Under the pieces are notes generated by a model. It was not told the origin of the DNA and searched no databases. It saw nothing but the letters and a program-made list of their open reading frames with translations. From SZUA-87 sp041687805 (lineage in GTDB: Bacteria; Actinomycetota; Acidimicrobiia; Acidimicrobiales; Aldehydirespiratoraceae): a stretch of DNA of 64,000 bases. Positions 49,809 to 58,998 of the stretch are shown here, one piece after another. How positions within the stretch are numbered: the stretch's first letter is position 1; the number at the start of each line of letters is the position of its first letter. The stretch spans positions 20,501-84,500 of the forward strand of contig JBDNJK010000121.1 of assembly GCA_041687805.1 (NCBI GenBank). Direction: 5' to 3'. A program made the position numbers and the translations under genes.

Positions 49809-51265
49809 CAGATAACGAAGCCCTCCCGGAATACCCAGCCGTTCCCTACCGGTTCGACGTAACCCACTCGACCGCCGATGTCGCTGCCCGGCACACCAAC
49901 CTGGAGCCTGGTGCGGAGACCGACCACGTGGTCACCGTCGCTGGAAGGCTGATGCTGCGTCGGGATCAGGGCCGTATTGCGTTCGGCACTCTTCAGGACT
50001 CGTCCGGACGCATTCAACTGTTTGCAACCATCAAGCTCACCGACAACTTTGAGGGTTTCACATCGCTTTCGATTGGCGACTGGATTGCTGTCACCGGCGT
50101 GGTCATGACCACCCGACGGGGCGAGCTGTCAGTACGCGTCGATCAGTGGACAGTGTTGGCCAACGCTCGTAGGCCGTTCCCCGACAAATGGCACGGTATT
50201 TCCGACCCGGATGTGCGCTACCGCCAGCGCTACGTCGATCTGTGGGTAAGTGATGAGGCTCGAAACGCCTTCCAGAAACGTTCGGAAATCGTCGCCGCGA
50301 TCCGGCGCAGGCTGGCCGACCAACAATTCATCGAGGTGGAAACCCCGATGCTTCATCCGATTCCCGGTGGCGCGGCGGCGCGGCCGTTCACCACCCACCA
50401 CAACGCTCTCGACGCCGAGCTCTATCTGCGCATCGCGCCTGAGCTCTACTTGAAGCGGCTCGTGGTGGGCGGCATGGAACGAGTATTCGAGATTGGTCGC
50501 GTGTTCCGAAATGAAGGGATGTCGACTCGGCACAACCCCGAATTCACGATGCTTGAGCTCTACTGGGCGTACGCCGACTATCGCCAGATGATGGAGCTGG
50601 TCGAGACGCTCATCGAGGGTGTCGCCATCGATGTTCTGGGAACCTCGGAGATCGAATACGACGGTCGCAAGCTCGACCTTTCTGCCCCTTGGCGCAGGGC
50701 AACGATGGAAGAGCTGATTCTCGAACACGCCGGCGTCGAGGTGAGTCTCGACACCCCACGCGCCGAGTTGGTGGCGTTGTGCGAGAAGTTTGGAGTCGAG
50801 GTCAGGAATTCCTACGGACCGGGCAAGTTGATCCTTGAGATCTACGAGAAGACCACCGAGGCCGAACTCTGGGGCCCGATCTACGTAACCGACTATCCCA
50901 AGGAAGTTTCTCCGCTTTCGCGCGACCACCGCGATCGGCCCGGCTACACCGAACGATTCGAGGGCATCCTTGCCGGCCGTGAACTTTTGAATGCCTTCAG
51001 CGAGCTTCTCGATCCCGTCGAGCAGTTGGCTCGTTTCGAGGCTCAGGAAGCCGAAGGTGCGGCAGGCGACGACGAGGCGATGGTGGTCGACTCCGACTAC
51101 GTGCGTGCCCTCGACTACGGCTTGCCGCCCACGGCCGGGCTGGGCATCGGAATCGACCGGCTCGTAATGCTGCTCACTGGTGCGACTACTATCCGCGACG
51201 TGATTCTGTTTCCCACACTGCGTGCCGAGGCCCCTCTGCCGGGCAAGATTTCTACCGACGAGTAA
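49805..51265 (+). CDS. lysS: lysyl-tRNA synthetase, class II
   Basis: This is 486 residues. The N-terminal OB fold (about 45-140) binds the anticodon; the class-II core has motif 1 in RSEIVAAIRRRLADQQFIEVETP (by its ends), motif 2 RVFRNEGMSTRHNPEFTMLE and motif 3 GLGIGIDRLVMLLTG. It charges tRNA-Lys. The clustering with coaX recurs in actinobacteria. The SDR gene follows after three bases. Confidence 0.97.
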   Translation: MTDNEALPEYPAVPYRFDVTHSTADVAARHTNLEPGAETDHVVTVAGRLMLRRDQGRIAFGTLQDSSGRIQLFATIKLTDNFEGFTSLSIGDWIAVTGVVMTTRRGELSVRVDQWTVLANARRPFPDKWHGISDPDVRYRQRYVDLWVSDEARNAFQKRSEIVAAIRRRLADQQFIEVETPMLHPIPGGAAARPFTTHHNALDAELYLRIAPELYLKRLVVGGMERVFEIGRVFRNEGMSTRHNPEFTMLELYWAYADYRQMMELVETLIEGVAIDVLGTSEIEYDGRKLDLSAPWRRATMEELILEHAGVEVSLDTPRAELVALCEKFGVEVRNSYGPGKLILEIYEKTTEAELWGPIYVTDYPKEVSPLSRDHRDRPGYTERFEGILAGRELLNAFSELLDPVEQLARFEAQEAEGAAGDDEAMVVDSDYVRALDYGLPPTAGLGIGIDRLVMLLTGATTIRDVILFPTLRAEAPLPGKISTDE

Positions 51266-51268
51266 CCC

Positions 51269-52228
51269 ATGCGCATCGTCATCACCGGAATGGGCGGCGC
51301 CATAGGCACAGGCATCGCGCAGAAGCTGGAACGAGATCCCGACAACGAGATTCTCGGCGTCGATATGGTGCCGCCACGTCGCCACCTACGCCGCTCTGAG
51401 TTTCACCTTGTGAGGCCCGGCGAGGTCGCGGTGCGCACCCGACTGATTCGAGACTTCGATCCCGAAGTCATTATCCACATGGGGGTCTACGAACCTCATG
51501 CCAGATCCAATCCTGTCGACTCAACCCGCCGCACCCGCGCCGTCACCCGTTCGGTCTTCCATGCTGGGCTCGACTGCGGGTCGCTACGCCATGTTGTGGT
51601 GCGGTCGGGCATCGAGGTCTACGGGCGTGAGCACGGCACAGCTTTGCGGCCGGATGAGGAAGCTCCAATAAACCCAACCACCAGGTTCGGTAGGGCGTTG
51701 GCCGAGGTGGAGGAATCCGCGAGAGCGTTTTCGTCGCTGCGAGATATTCCGGTCACCGTGCTGCGGTTCGCTCCCATTGTCGGGCCTTACATCCCCAGCC
51801 CGCTCGGGCGGTATCTCCGTCTGCCGGTCGTGCCGGTCGCAGCAACCTCCGACGCTCCGATTCAGCTGATTCACATTGACGATGTGCACGACGCCACGGT
51901 TGCGGCTGTGAGGGAGAGGATCGGTGGAGTTTTCAACATCGTCGGTGAGGGCGCGGTCACCGGGTCTCAGGCAGCGAGGCTCGGCAAGCGTCTCGTCATG
52001 CCGGTTTGGGGTCCCGGATGGAACGTCTCGAAGTTGGTCACGGCGGTATTTGGTGCGCCCCTGCCGGACCACACCATTGAGGCCATGAGTCGAGGGCAGA
52101 CCGCCGACGGGAGCAAGGCCCACACGAGCCTTGATTTCGTTCCCGGTCGAACCACCCGAGAATGTGTCGAGGATCTTTATGAGTGGGCCTCGATCATCAG
52201 GGTCGATGTGGATCGTGACGTCGCATGA
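51269..52228 (+). CDS. NAD(P)-binding epimerase-like SDR, degenerate active site
   Basis: This is 319 residues. The Rossmann opening is VITGMGGAIGTGIAQKLE, an extended-SDR pattern. The catalytic Y-x3-K is not present; the segment reads RFGRALAEVEES, with Phe and Leu in place of Tyr and Lys. A similar SDR/acyltransferase pair occurs in mycobacteria (Rv0501-Rv0502 region). It is coupled by ATGA to the acyltransferase-like gene, so the two may act together on envelope lipid. The activity is doubtful. Confidence 0.82.
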   Translation: MRIVITGMGGAIGTGIAQKLERDPDNEILGVDMVPPRRHLRRSEFHLVRPGEVAVRTRLIRDFDPEVIIHMGVYEPHARSNPVDSTRRTRAVTRSVFHAGLDCGSLRHVVVRSGIEVYGREHGTALRPDEEAPINPTTRFGRALAEVEESARAFSSLRDIPVTVLRFAPIVGPYIPSPLGRYLRLPVVPVAATSDAPIQLIHIDDVHDATVAAVRERIGGVFNIVGEGAVTGSQAARLGKRLVMPVWGPGWNVSKLVTAVFGAPLPDHTIEAMSRGQTADGSKAHTSLDFVPGRTTRECVEDLYEWASIIRVDVDRDVA

Positions 52229-52884
52229 CCTGTCCACTGTGGAGCATTCCCAAGAATCTGATCGATGCTCAGATGAAGACGGCACGAAACCTGTTGCACC
52301 GCGTTGATGGAAGTTTCGAAATCGACCCTTGGGGGTTCGATCCCGACGTACATTCGGCGCTCATCTCGTTGGGGCGTGCCCGGTGGGATGTTGAAGCCGA
52401 AGGGCTTGGCAATGTTCCAGAATCCGGTCCAGTTGTGCTGGCTGTTCAGCGGCGATGGGGACTCTCCGAACAGGCAGTTGTGAGCCTCGCGTTGGCTTCC
52501 ATCGGCCGTCGTGTGCGTCGCGTCGGGATTCCACGCCCCGAAATTTTGGAGACGCCACTTCGCCTTGGCGGAAATGTAATGGCCGACCCGGCCGAAGTAC
52601 GTGGGTTGTTGCGAGACGGCCACGTGGTGTCTGTCCCGATGAAACGAGCGTTGCGAGGTGGCAAGCCCGGGTCGCTCGATCCGCTGGTGCTTGAACCCGC
52701 GGTCGACATGGGAGTCCCGATATTGCCGGTGGCCGTTCACGGTTTGGAGTGGGGTCGTAAGTGGCGGGTCTACATAGATGCACCGGTCAGGGCCCCGTCT
52801 GAAGACGGGCGGCTCGGGGCCATCGAGATGGCCGGCCGGGCGCGTGACGCGGTCGATGCAATTGCTGTCACGGGAGGTTTCTGA
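52225..52884 (+). CDS. PlsC-like acyltransferase fold, motifs degenerate
   Basis: This is 219 residues with the layout of lysophospholipid acyltransferases (VLAVQRRWGLSE in the position of block I, then VSVPMKRALRGGKPG and GVPILPVAVHG). The H-x4-D motif of block I is changed: Arg and Ser stand where His and Asp belong. Block III, normally F-P-E-G, reads VPMKR. Acyltransferase activity is therefore unlikely by the usual mechanism. It overlaps the SDR gene and lies one base before the hydrolase start. Confidence 0.7.
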   Translation: MTCPLWSIPKNLIDAQMKTARNLLHRVDGSFEIDPWGFDPDVHSALISLGRARWDVEAEGLGNVPESGPVVLAVQRRWGLSEQAVVSLALASIGRRVRRVGIPRPEILETPLRLGGNVMADPAEVRGLLRDGHVVSVPMKRALRGGKPGSLDPLVLEPAVDMGVPILPVAVHGLEWGRKWRVYIDAPVRAPSEDGRLGAIEMAGRARDAVDAIAVTGGF

Positions 52885-52885
52885 C

Positions 52886-53749
52886 GTGGGCTGGATCACT
52901 TCCGACGACCTCGTGCGGATTCACTACGTCGAGTGGGGAAACCCGCGTGGTGAACCGATCCTGTTTCTTCATGGTCTGGGCACCGACAACCTTGGTTGGA
53001 TGCTGCAGCGCAGAACGTTCGGCTCCGACTATCGCTGCATAGCGGTCGATAATCGTGGCTCTGGTCGCTCCGACAAACCTCACGGCCCCTACGATCTTGA
53101 GCAACTCGCCTTCGATGCCATCTTGGTTCTCGACAAGCTCGGAATCGACTCGGCGCATGTTGTCGGAGCATCGATGGGGGGCGCGCTATCCCAGATCATT
53201 GCGGTTCGCTATCAAGAGCGAGTTCGATCCCTCACGCTGGCTTGCACAGCGTGCTCGTTGCGTAAATGGCGGGAACAACTGTTTGACGGGTGGATTGAGC
53301 TGATCCGCGAGAAGGGCATGCGAGAGTTCGCGGTTCACAATCTTGAGTGGATCTTCGGACCGCGTTCGTTCCGACGGCTGTATCCAGTGGCAGTTGCGCT
53401 GGGGCCGTATCTGATGCGAGCACCCGAGCATGGTTTTCTCGGTCAGGTCCAGGCATTGCGGGCGGTCGATCCTCGTATCGCCGATCTGTTGACCACAATC
53501 ACCGCTCCAACTCTGGTGATCACGGGCAGCCAAGACATTCTCACTCCGGTCGCTGATGCCGAGGAGATCGCCTATCGCATCCAAGGAAGTGAGCTGGTGA
53601 TCATCAGGGGCGCGGCCCATGGTTTCATGGTCGAACAGGCGCCCGCTTTCAATCGTGTCGTGAAAGATTTCATCGACCGCCAGAGCTTGTCGGCCTCAGC
53701 CGAGAGGCGCCGCGGCCCTGTCGATGATGTGATCGGCGGCCGCTCTTAA
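52886..53749 (+). CDS. alpha/beta hydrolase
   Basis: This is 287 residues from GTG 52886, with a GGGAGG ribosome site. The motifs are LFLHGLGTDN (oxyanion), the nucleophile GASMGGALS near residue 96, an Asp in ITGSQDILTPV and His in GAAHGFMVEQAP. It is of the general esterase/haloperoxidase/peptidase family; the substrate is unknown. The C-terminus ends in a basic tail. It converges on the polyprenyl synthase gene with a 54-bp overlap. Confidence 0.88.
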   Translation: MGWITSDDLVRIHYVEWGNPRGEPILFLHGLGTDNLGWMLQRRTFGSDYRCIAVDNRGSGRSDKPHGPYDLEQLAFDAILVLDKLGIDSAHVVGASMGGALSQIIAVRYQERVRSLTLACTACSLRKWREQLFDGWIELIREKGMREFAVHNLEWIFGPRSFRRLYPVAVALGPYLMRAPEHGFLGQVQALRAVDPRIADLLTTITAPTLVITGSQDILTPVADAEEIAYRIQGSELVIIRGAAHGFMVEQAPAFNRVVKDFIDRQSLSASAERRRGPVDDVIGGRS

Positions 53750-54688
53750 CGCACTTGCGGCCGGTGTGTCGGGCAGATCGGTGAGCGCTGAGCTGGCCTT
53801 GTCGGCCCACCCCCTGGCCAAGGATAGTGCGACCTCGACGCCGCCGCCGTTCCTGACCAGACTCCGAGCCTCGTCGCGTTCATCGACGGTGATATGGCGA
53901 CCGAGTATTTCTCGGAGCCTGGGACCGCAATCGGGATCGCTGATCGAATGGATCACCGGCATGGTGTAGATGCCTTCGATGAGATCGTTGCCGGCGGGCT
54001 TTCCCAGCTGCCCGGCTGTCGCGATCACATCGAGAATGTCGTCGACAACCTGAAAGGCCATCCCATAGGCGAGCCCGAATTCGGTGAGAGATTCGATGAC
54101 CGGACGTGGCAGGCCGGCAACGATTGCGCCGATTCGACATGCCGTACTCAGCAGCGACGCAGTCTTGCCGGTGATCGACCGTTCATAGCTTTCGAGGGAT
54201 CTGTCGGTGTTGAATGCCCATTCGAGTTCGAGAATCTGACCCTCGCAGAGATGGGTGATTGTCGTGGCCAGCAAGCCGGCGACTTCAGTGCCGAGATCTG
54301 CGGCGATTTGGGAGGCTCGACCGAGGAGGTAGTCGCCCGCCAGAATGGCTCGCAGATTCCCCCATTCGGCGTTGACACTTATCACGGAACGACGTGTGGT
54401 CGCGTCGTCCATGACATCGTCGTGATAGAGCGATCCGATGTGGACCAACTCGACGGCACATCCGCCACGTATGACGTCGATGTTGGCCTGGAGTGCATGA
54501 GGATCGAGCACTGCTGCTGAGGCGATGGCGAAGCCGGGGCGGACACGTTTGCCGCCTGCTCGGATCAGGTGGCTGGCTACTTCGGTGAGAAATTTGCCCT
54601 CAGACTGCACAACGTGGAGTAGTTCGTCTTCCACATTGACGAGATCGTCTTGCATCGACGGGAGTATCGAGAGCGGAGTCGGAGCCAC
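53696..54688 (-). CDS. polyprenyl diphosphate synthase
   Basis: This is 330 residues, all-alpha. The first Asp-rich motif is HDDVMDDATTRR near residue 89 and the second is QVVDDILDV near 215, with RAGGKRVRPG at the N-terminus. It condenses IPP with allylic diphosphate; chain length cannot be told. Relatives make the side chain of menaquinone or the precursor of carotenoids. It diverges from clpC. Confidence 0.92.
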   Translation of the reverse strand: MAPTPLSILPSMQDDLVNVEDELLHVVQSEGKFLTEVASHLIRAGGKRVRPGFAIASAAVLDPHALQANIDVIRGGCAVELVHIGSLYHDDVMDDATTRRSVISVNAEWGNLRAILAGDYLLGRASQIAADLGTEVAGLLATTITHLCEGQILELEWAFNTDRSLESYERSITGKTASLLSTACRIGAIVAGLPRPVIESLTEFGLAYGMAFQVVDDILDVIATAGQLGKPAGNDLIEGIYTMPVIHSISDPDCGPRLREILGRHITVDERDEARSLVRNGGGVEVALSLARGWADKASSALTDLPDTPAASALRAAADHIIDRAAAPLG

Positions 54689-54762
54689 GAAGACACGCTA
54701 GGCCATGTGGTCGTCTACGCGGCGAGCGTTGCAGGCTTGGGCGCCGGGGTAGGCTTTCTCCA

Positions 54763-54768
54763 TATACT
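54763..54768 (+). promoter_or_regulatory. -10-like hexamer upstream of clpC
   Basis: TATACT at 54763-54768 matches five of six -10 consensus positions. No good -35 at 16-18 bp was seen. Transcription would begin near 54775, giving a very short leader with the GGGAGGA site at 54777-54783. Confidence 0.3.
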
Positions 54769-54789
54769 CCATCTACGGGAGGAATGCCG

Positions 54790-57342
54790 ATGTTTGAGCG
54801 GTTTACCGACAGGGCACGACGGGTTGTTGTGCTTGCACAAGAAGAAGCTCGGCTGCTCAACCACAACTACATCGGCACCGAACACATCCTGCTTGGTCTG
54901 ATTCACGAAGGTGAGGGCGTGGCCGCCAAGTCCATGGAATCTCTGGGCATCAGCTTGGAAGCCGTTCGCTCACAGGTCGAGGAGATTATCGGCCAAGGTG
55001 GAGCGTCTCCGAGCGGTCACATTCCCTTCACACCGCGTGCCAAGAAGGTGCTTGAGCTGAGCCTCCGCGAGGCCCTCCAGTTGGGACACAACTACATCGG
55101 CACCGAACACATCCTGCTGGGTCTAATCCGCGAGGGTGAGGGCGTGGCAGCTCAGGTTCTCGTCAAGTTGGGCGCCGACCTGTCGAGGGTGCGTCAGCAG
55201 GTCATCCAGCTTCTTTCGGGATATTCAGGCTCCGGCCCCGGTGGGTCGGCATCGGGTGGCTCGGGCGAGAAGGCCAGTGCCACCGCCGGTGGATCAGGTG
55301 GCGAGAGCCCGTCCGGTTCGTTGGTGCTCGACCAGTTTGGTAGAAACCTCACGCAGTTGGCGCGCGACAATAGTCTCGACCCGGTTATCGGTCGCAGTCG
55401 CGAGACCGAGCGAGTCATGCAGATTCTCAGTCGTCGTACCAAAAACAATCCAGTCTTGGTGGGCGAGCCCGGCGTTGGCAAGACCGCAATCGTGGAGGGG
55501 CTGGCCCAGTCGATCGCAGCCGATTCCGTGCCCGAAACGCTCCACGGCAAACAGCTCTACACGCTCGATTTGGGAGCGCTGGTCGCCGGTAGCCGCTACC
55601 GAGGCGACTTCGAGGAGAGGCTCAAGAAGGTCCTGAAAGAAATCAAGACCCGCGGCGACATCATCTTGTTCATCGACGAGATCCACACTCTGGTTGGCGC
55701 TGGAGCCGCTGAGGGAGCCATCGACGCTGCTTCGATTCTGAAGCCGATGCTCGCCCGCGGAGAGCTTCAGACGATTGGTGCCACCACACTCGACGAATAT
55801 CGCAAACACCTCGAGAAGGACGCCGCTCTCGAGCGGCGCTTTCAGAAGGTCGTTGTCGACGAACCGTCGGTACCTCACACGATCGAGATCCTCAAGGGGC
55901 TTCGCGATCGTTACGAATCCCATCACAGGGTCACGATCACCGATCAGGCACTCGTGGCTGCGGCAAATCTTGCCGATCGCTACATCTCCGATCGCTTCCT
56001 GCCCGACAAGGCAATCGACCTCATCGACGAGGCTGGTTCGCGTTTGCGCATCAAGAGAATGTCGACGCCTCCGGAATACAAGGAGATCGAGGCCGAGATC
56101 GCCGATGTCGTCAACCAGAAGAACGCCGCGGTCGAATCGCAGCAGTTTGAGCAGGCCAGTGTGCTGCGCGACAAGGAGAAGGATCTTCTCGCCCGTCGCG
56201 ACTCGATGGAGGGCGACGCCAAAGCCTCTGGTCTTGATCTGTTCGACGAGGTAGACGAAGAAGCGATCGCCGAGGTGCTGTCGATGTGGACCGGCATTCC
56301 GGTCTACAAGCTCACCGAAGAAGAGACCGAGAAGCTTCTGCGGATGGAGGACGAACTCCACAAGCGGGTTATCGGACAAAAAGATGCCGTGAAGGCGGTG
56401 TCGCAGGCGATTCGCCGTACCAGGGCAGGCCTCAAGGACCCCAAGCGTCCGAGCGGATCGTTCATCTTCTTGGGCCCGTCGGGTGTAGGTAAGACCGAGC
56501 TATCGAAGACTCTCGCCGAGTTCCTGTTCGGCGATGAAAGCTCGTTGATCAGTCTCGATATGTCGGAGTTCCAGGAGAAGCACACGGTGAGCCGTCTTGT
56601 CGGCTCACCTCCCGGATATGTCGGCTACGAAGAGGGTGGTCAGCTCACCGAGAAGGTCCGGCGCAAGCCGTTCTCCGTTGTATTGTTCGACGAGGTCGAA
56701 AAGGCCCACCCCGACGTGTTCAACACGTTGTTGCAGATCCTCGAAGAGGGTCGCCTCACAGATAGCCAGGGTCGCACCGTCGATTTCCGCAACACGGTTT
56801 TGATAATGACCTCGAACCTCGGCACGGCGGATCTCCGCAAGGCGAATTTGGGGTTCACGAGGTCTGATGAAGCCGTCACCTACGAACGGATGAAGGAGAA
56901 GGTCCAAGAGGCTCTCAAGTCTCATTTCCGGCCTGAGTTCCTCAACCGAATCGACGATGTCATCGTGTTCCATGAGCTCTCACGGTCCGAAGTACGCGAG
57001 ATCGTCGATCTCATGGTGAAGCGAGTGGCCCGTCAGCTCGGAGACCAGGGCATGGGGCTTGAGCTCACCGATGCGGCGAAAGACCATCTTGCCGAAAAGG
57101 GCTACGACCCGACGATGGGCGCCCGTCCTTTGCGTCGAGCGCTTCAGCGTCTGGTTGAGGATCCTCTCTCGGAAAAGCTCCTATACAAGGAGTTCCGTGC
57201 CGGTGAGATCATCATCGTCGATGTCGAACCCGACCCGAGCGATTCGAATCAATTGCAGGTCGTTTTCCGTTCGATCGAAGGTTTCGAGCCGCCTGCGCCA
57301 GAATTGGCAGAGGCGACCGACGGAGCTGAATCGACATTCTGA
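54790..57342 (+). CDS. clpC: ATP-dependent Clp protease ATP-binding subunit ClpC
   Basis: This is 850 residues from ATG 54790 (MFERFTDRARRVVVLAQ), the canonical start with GGGAGGA seven bases upstream; an ATG six bases earlier abuts that site. There are two N-terminal Clp repeats (about 4-140), a Gly/Ser-rich linker, AAA+ module 1 with GEPGVGKT, a UVR/coiled-coil middle domain near 430 and AAA+ module 2 with GPSGVGKTELSKTLAEFLFG. It unfolds proteins for ClpP. It is the ClpC form used in actinobacteria and firmicutes. The C-terminal tail is acidic. Confidence 0.97.
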   Translation: MFERFTDRARRVVVLAQEEARLLNHNYIGTEHILLGLIHEGEGVAAKSMESLGISLEAVRSQVEEIIGQGGASPSGHIPFTPRAKKVLELSLREALQLGHNYIGTEHILLGLIREGEGVAAQVLVKLGADLSRVRQQVIQLLSGYSGSGPGGSASGGSGEKASATAGGSGGESPSGSLVLDQFGRNLTQLARDNSLDPVIGRSRETERVMQILSRRTKNNPVLVGEPGVGKTAIVEGLAQSIAADSVPETLHGKQLYTLDLGALVAGSRYRGDFEERLKKVLKEIKTRGDIILFIDEIHTLVGAGAAEGAIDAASILKPMLARGELQTIGATTLDEYRKHLEKDAALERRFQKVVVDEPSVPHTIEILKGLRDRYESHHRVTITDQALVAAANLADRYISDRFLPDKAIDLIDEAGSRLRIKRMSTPPEYKEIEAEIADVVNQKNAAVESQQFEQASVLRDKEKDLLARRDSMEGDAKASGLDLFDEVDEEAIAEVLSMWTGIPVYKLTEEETEKLLRMEDELHKRVIGQKDAVKAVSQAIRRTRAGLKDPKRPSGSFIFLGPSGVGKTELSKTLAEFLFGDESSLISLDMSEFQEKHTVSRLVGSPPGYVGYEEGGQLTEKVRRKPFSVVLFDEVEKAHPDVFNTLLQILEEGRLTDSQGRTVDFRNTVLIMTSNLGTADLRKANLGFTRSDEAVTYERMKEKVQEALKSHFRPEFLNRIDDVIVFHELSRSEVREIVDLMVKRVARQLGDQGMGLELTDAAKDHLAEKGYDPTMGARPLRRALQRLVEDPLSEKLLYKEFRAGEIIIVDVEPDPSDSNQLQVVFRSIEGFEPPAPELAEATDGAESTF

Positions 57343-57472
57343 TCACGCGATGGGCGCCTCTACAGCCGATGCAATCGGCCCAAGCCAAACGCATGTGTTG
57401 GATGGGGTCACGAACTCAAATCTGAGACCCCGTCGGTGTATTGGTGGTCGTTGTCCGTCTAGGTTGAACGCG

Positions 57473-58963
57473 ATGGCCCGGGTTCGAGTTCTCCTAGCTG
57501 CAGCTGTGCTCGTCCTGCTGGCGAGCGCGTGCCGCATCGATACCACTGTCGATGTAGTGATAGCCGACGACGGTTCCGGTGTTGTCACTCTGTCGGTGAT
57601 GATCGACACTGAGGCCGTCGATCTGATTCGTGATGCTCCCGACGCGCTACGGCTGGAAGATTTGAGCAAGGCCGGATGGACGGTTGATGGGCCCGATATC
57701 GATGAGGCGGGGAATCTGGTGGTTTCGGCCTCCAAGCGCTTCGAGTCCGCCGAGTCGCTCCCGGCCGTCATGTCCGAGATCGCGGGCAATGATCTTATTT
57801 TCAAAGACATCAGCCTCACTCAACGCCACACGTTCGATCTGATTGGGCTCGCCCCGGCGCGCACCTCTTACAAGCTCACCGGATCCGTGGATCCATCGCC
57901 GGATCTTGAAGCGTTCGGTGATGAACAGTTGAGTGCTCAGCTGGGCCTTCCCTTGGGTCGAGCGGTGTCACGCATTTCGGCCGATGTGGGTGGGCCGCTG
58001 GACGGAACCCTTGGGCTCACTGTGGTGGTCCAAATGCCCAGCGGCGTATCGAGCACCAACGCCGACGCGTTGGTGGAGGGCGACACCTCCACATTCGTGG
58101 TGGCCTTTGGTGACCAACCGGTCCCGCTTGATACCTCGTCCACGGTCGAGGACATACTCCCGAGGGTTTGGGCTGTGGTGTTGCTGGCCGCAGCGTTGGC
58201 GCTGATTTTGGTCCTGCTCAGACGGCTGGGGATTTGGTTGTTGGCGATCTTGCGCACACCCAAGGGTCGTCGTCGTCGTGATCAACGTCAGCGCGAGAAG
58301 CGTGCGGCTACGAGAGCGGCCGAGGCAAGTAAGCCGCGTCAGCGGATGTTGCGTCTGCTGGTGGTCGACGTGCATGGGGTGGTGGTCAGGCCAACCGACC
58401 CATTCGAGGGGCTGTTGTTGCCGATGATCACCGCTGAGCATCCAGATTCCGACCCAGAGGCCATGCGGGAGCTTTACCGAAAGCTCATTCTTGATCGGGT
58501 GTCTCCGTCGGAGTTCTGGAGTGAAGTCGGCCTCGGGCCGGTTTCACAGGAGATGGAGACCCGCTATCTCTCATCGTTCCGGCTGGTGCCGGGGCTCCAC
58601 CATTTCCTCGATCAGACGGCTGAAAGAGGTCTTCCGGTTGCGGCAATTGGCAATCAGCCGAGGGCATGGGGCGAACGTTTGCGGCGAATGGCTGCGCTTG
58701 AAACGGCAGTGGCGTCTTGGATGGTGAGTGGCGATGTCGGACAGACGCTTCCAGAGCCGGCGCTTTTGGAGGCCACACGCCGGGTGATGTCGGTCGACCT
58801 GTTCGATTGCCTCTACCTGTCGAGCGTTCCCGAAAATCTTGATGCGGCCAAAGAGATGGGCGTCGCCACGGCATTCTTCTATCCCGAGTCAGGCGACCCT
58901 CCCGAGACGGCCCACGCACCGTTGCGTAGTTTCGACGAACTGTTCAGAGGTCGCGGAAACTAG
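57473..58963 (+). CDS. LppM-like lipoprotein fused to a HAD-like domain
   Basis: This is 496 residues from ATG 57473. The lipoprotein signal ends LLASAC (lipid Cys20). An extracytoplasmic LppM-type domain (about 21-225) precedes a membrane helix (about 232-260) and a basic stretch (KGRRRRDQRQREKR). Residues about 293-490 have a HAD-like fold: motif I reads VVDVHGVV with His instead of the second Asp, motif II AIGNQ, and motif IV SSVPENLDAAKEMG where DD is expected. The HAD part, probably cytosolic, looks inactive. It could pass an envelope signal inwards. Function is inference. Confidence 0.78.
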   Translation: MARVRVLLAAAVLVLLASACRIDTTVDVVIADDGSGVVTLSVMIDTEAVDLIRDAPDALRLEDLSKAGWTVDGPDIDEAGNLVVSASKRFESAESLPAVMSEIAGNDLIFKDISLTQRHTFDLIGLAPARTSYKLTGSVDPSPDLEAFGDEQLSAQLGLPLGRAVSRISADVGGPLDGTLGLTVVVQMPSGVSSTNADALVEGDTSTFVVAFGDQPVPLDTSSTVEDILPRVWAVVLLAAALALILVLLRRLGIWLLAILRTPKGRRRRDQRQREKRAATRAAEASKPRQRMLRLLVVDVHGVVVRPTDPFEGLLLPMITAEHPDSDPEAMRELYRKLILDRVSPSEFWSEVGLGPVSQEMETRYLSSFRLVPGLHHFLDQTAERGLPVAAIGNQPRAWGERLRRMAALETAVASWMVSGDVGQTLPEPALLEATRRVMSVDLFDCLYLSSVPENLDAAKEMGVATAFFYPESGDPPETAHAPLRSFDELFRGRGN

Positions 58964-58998
58964 GGCTGGATGTCGTAGCCGGCGAATAGGGTTCGTCG

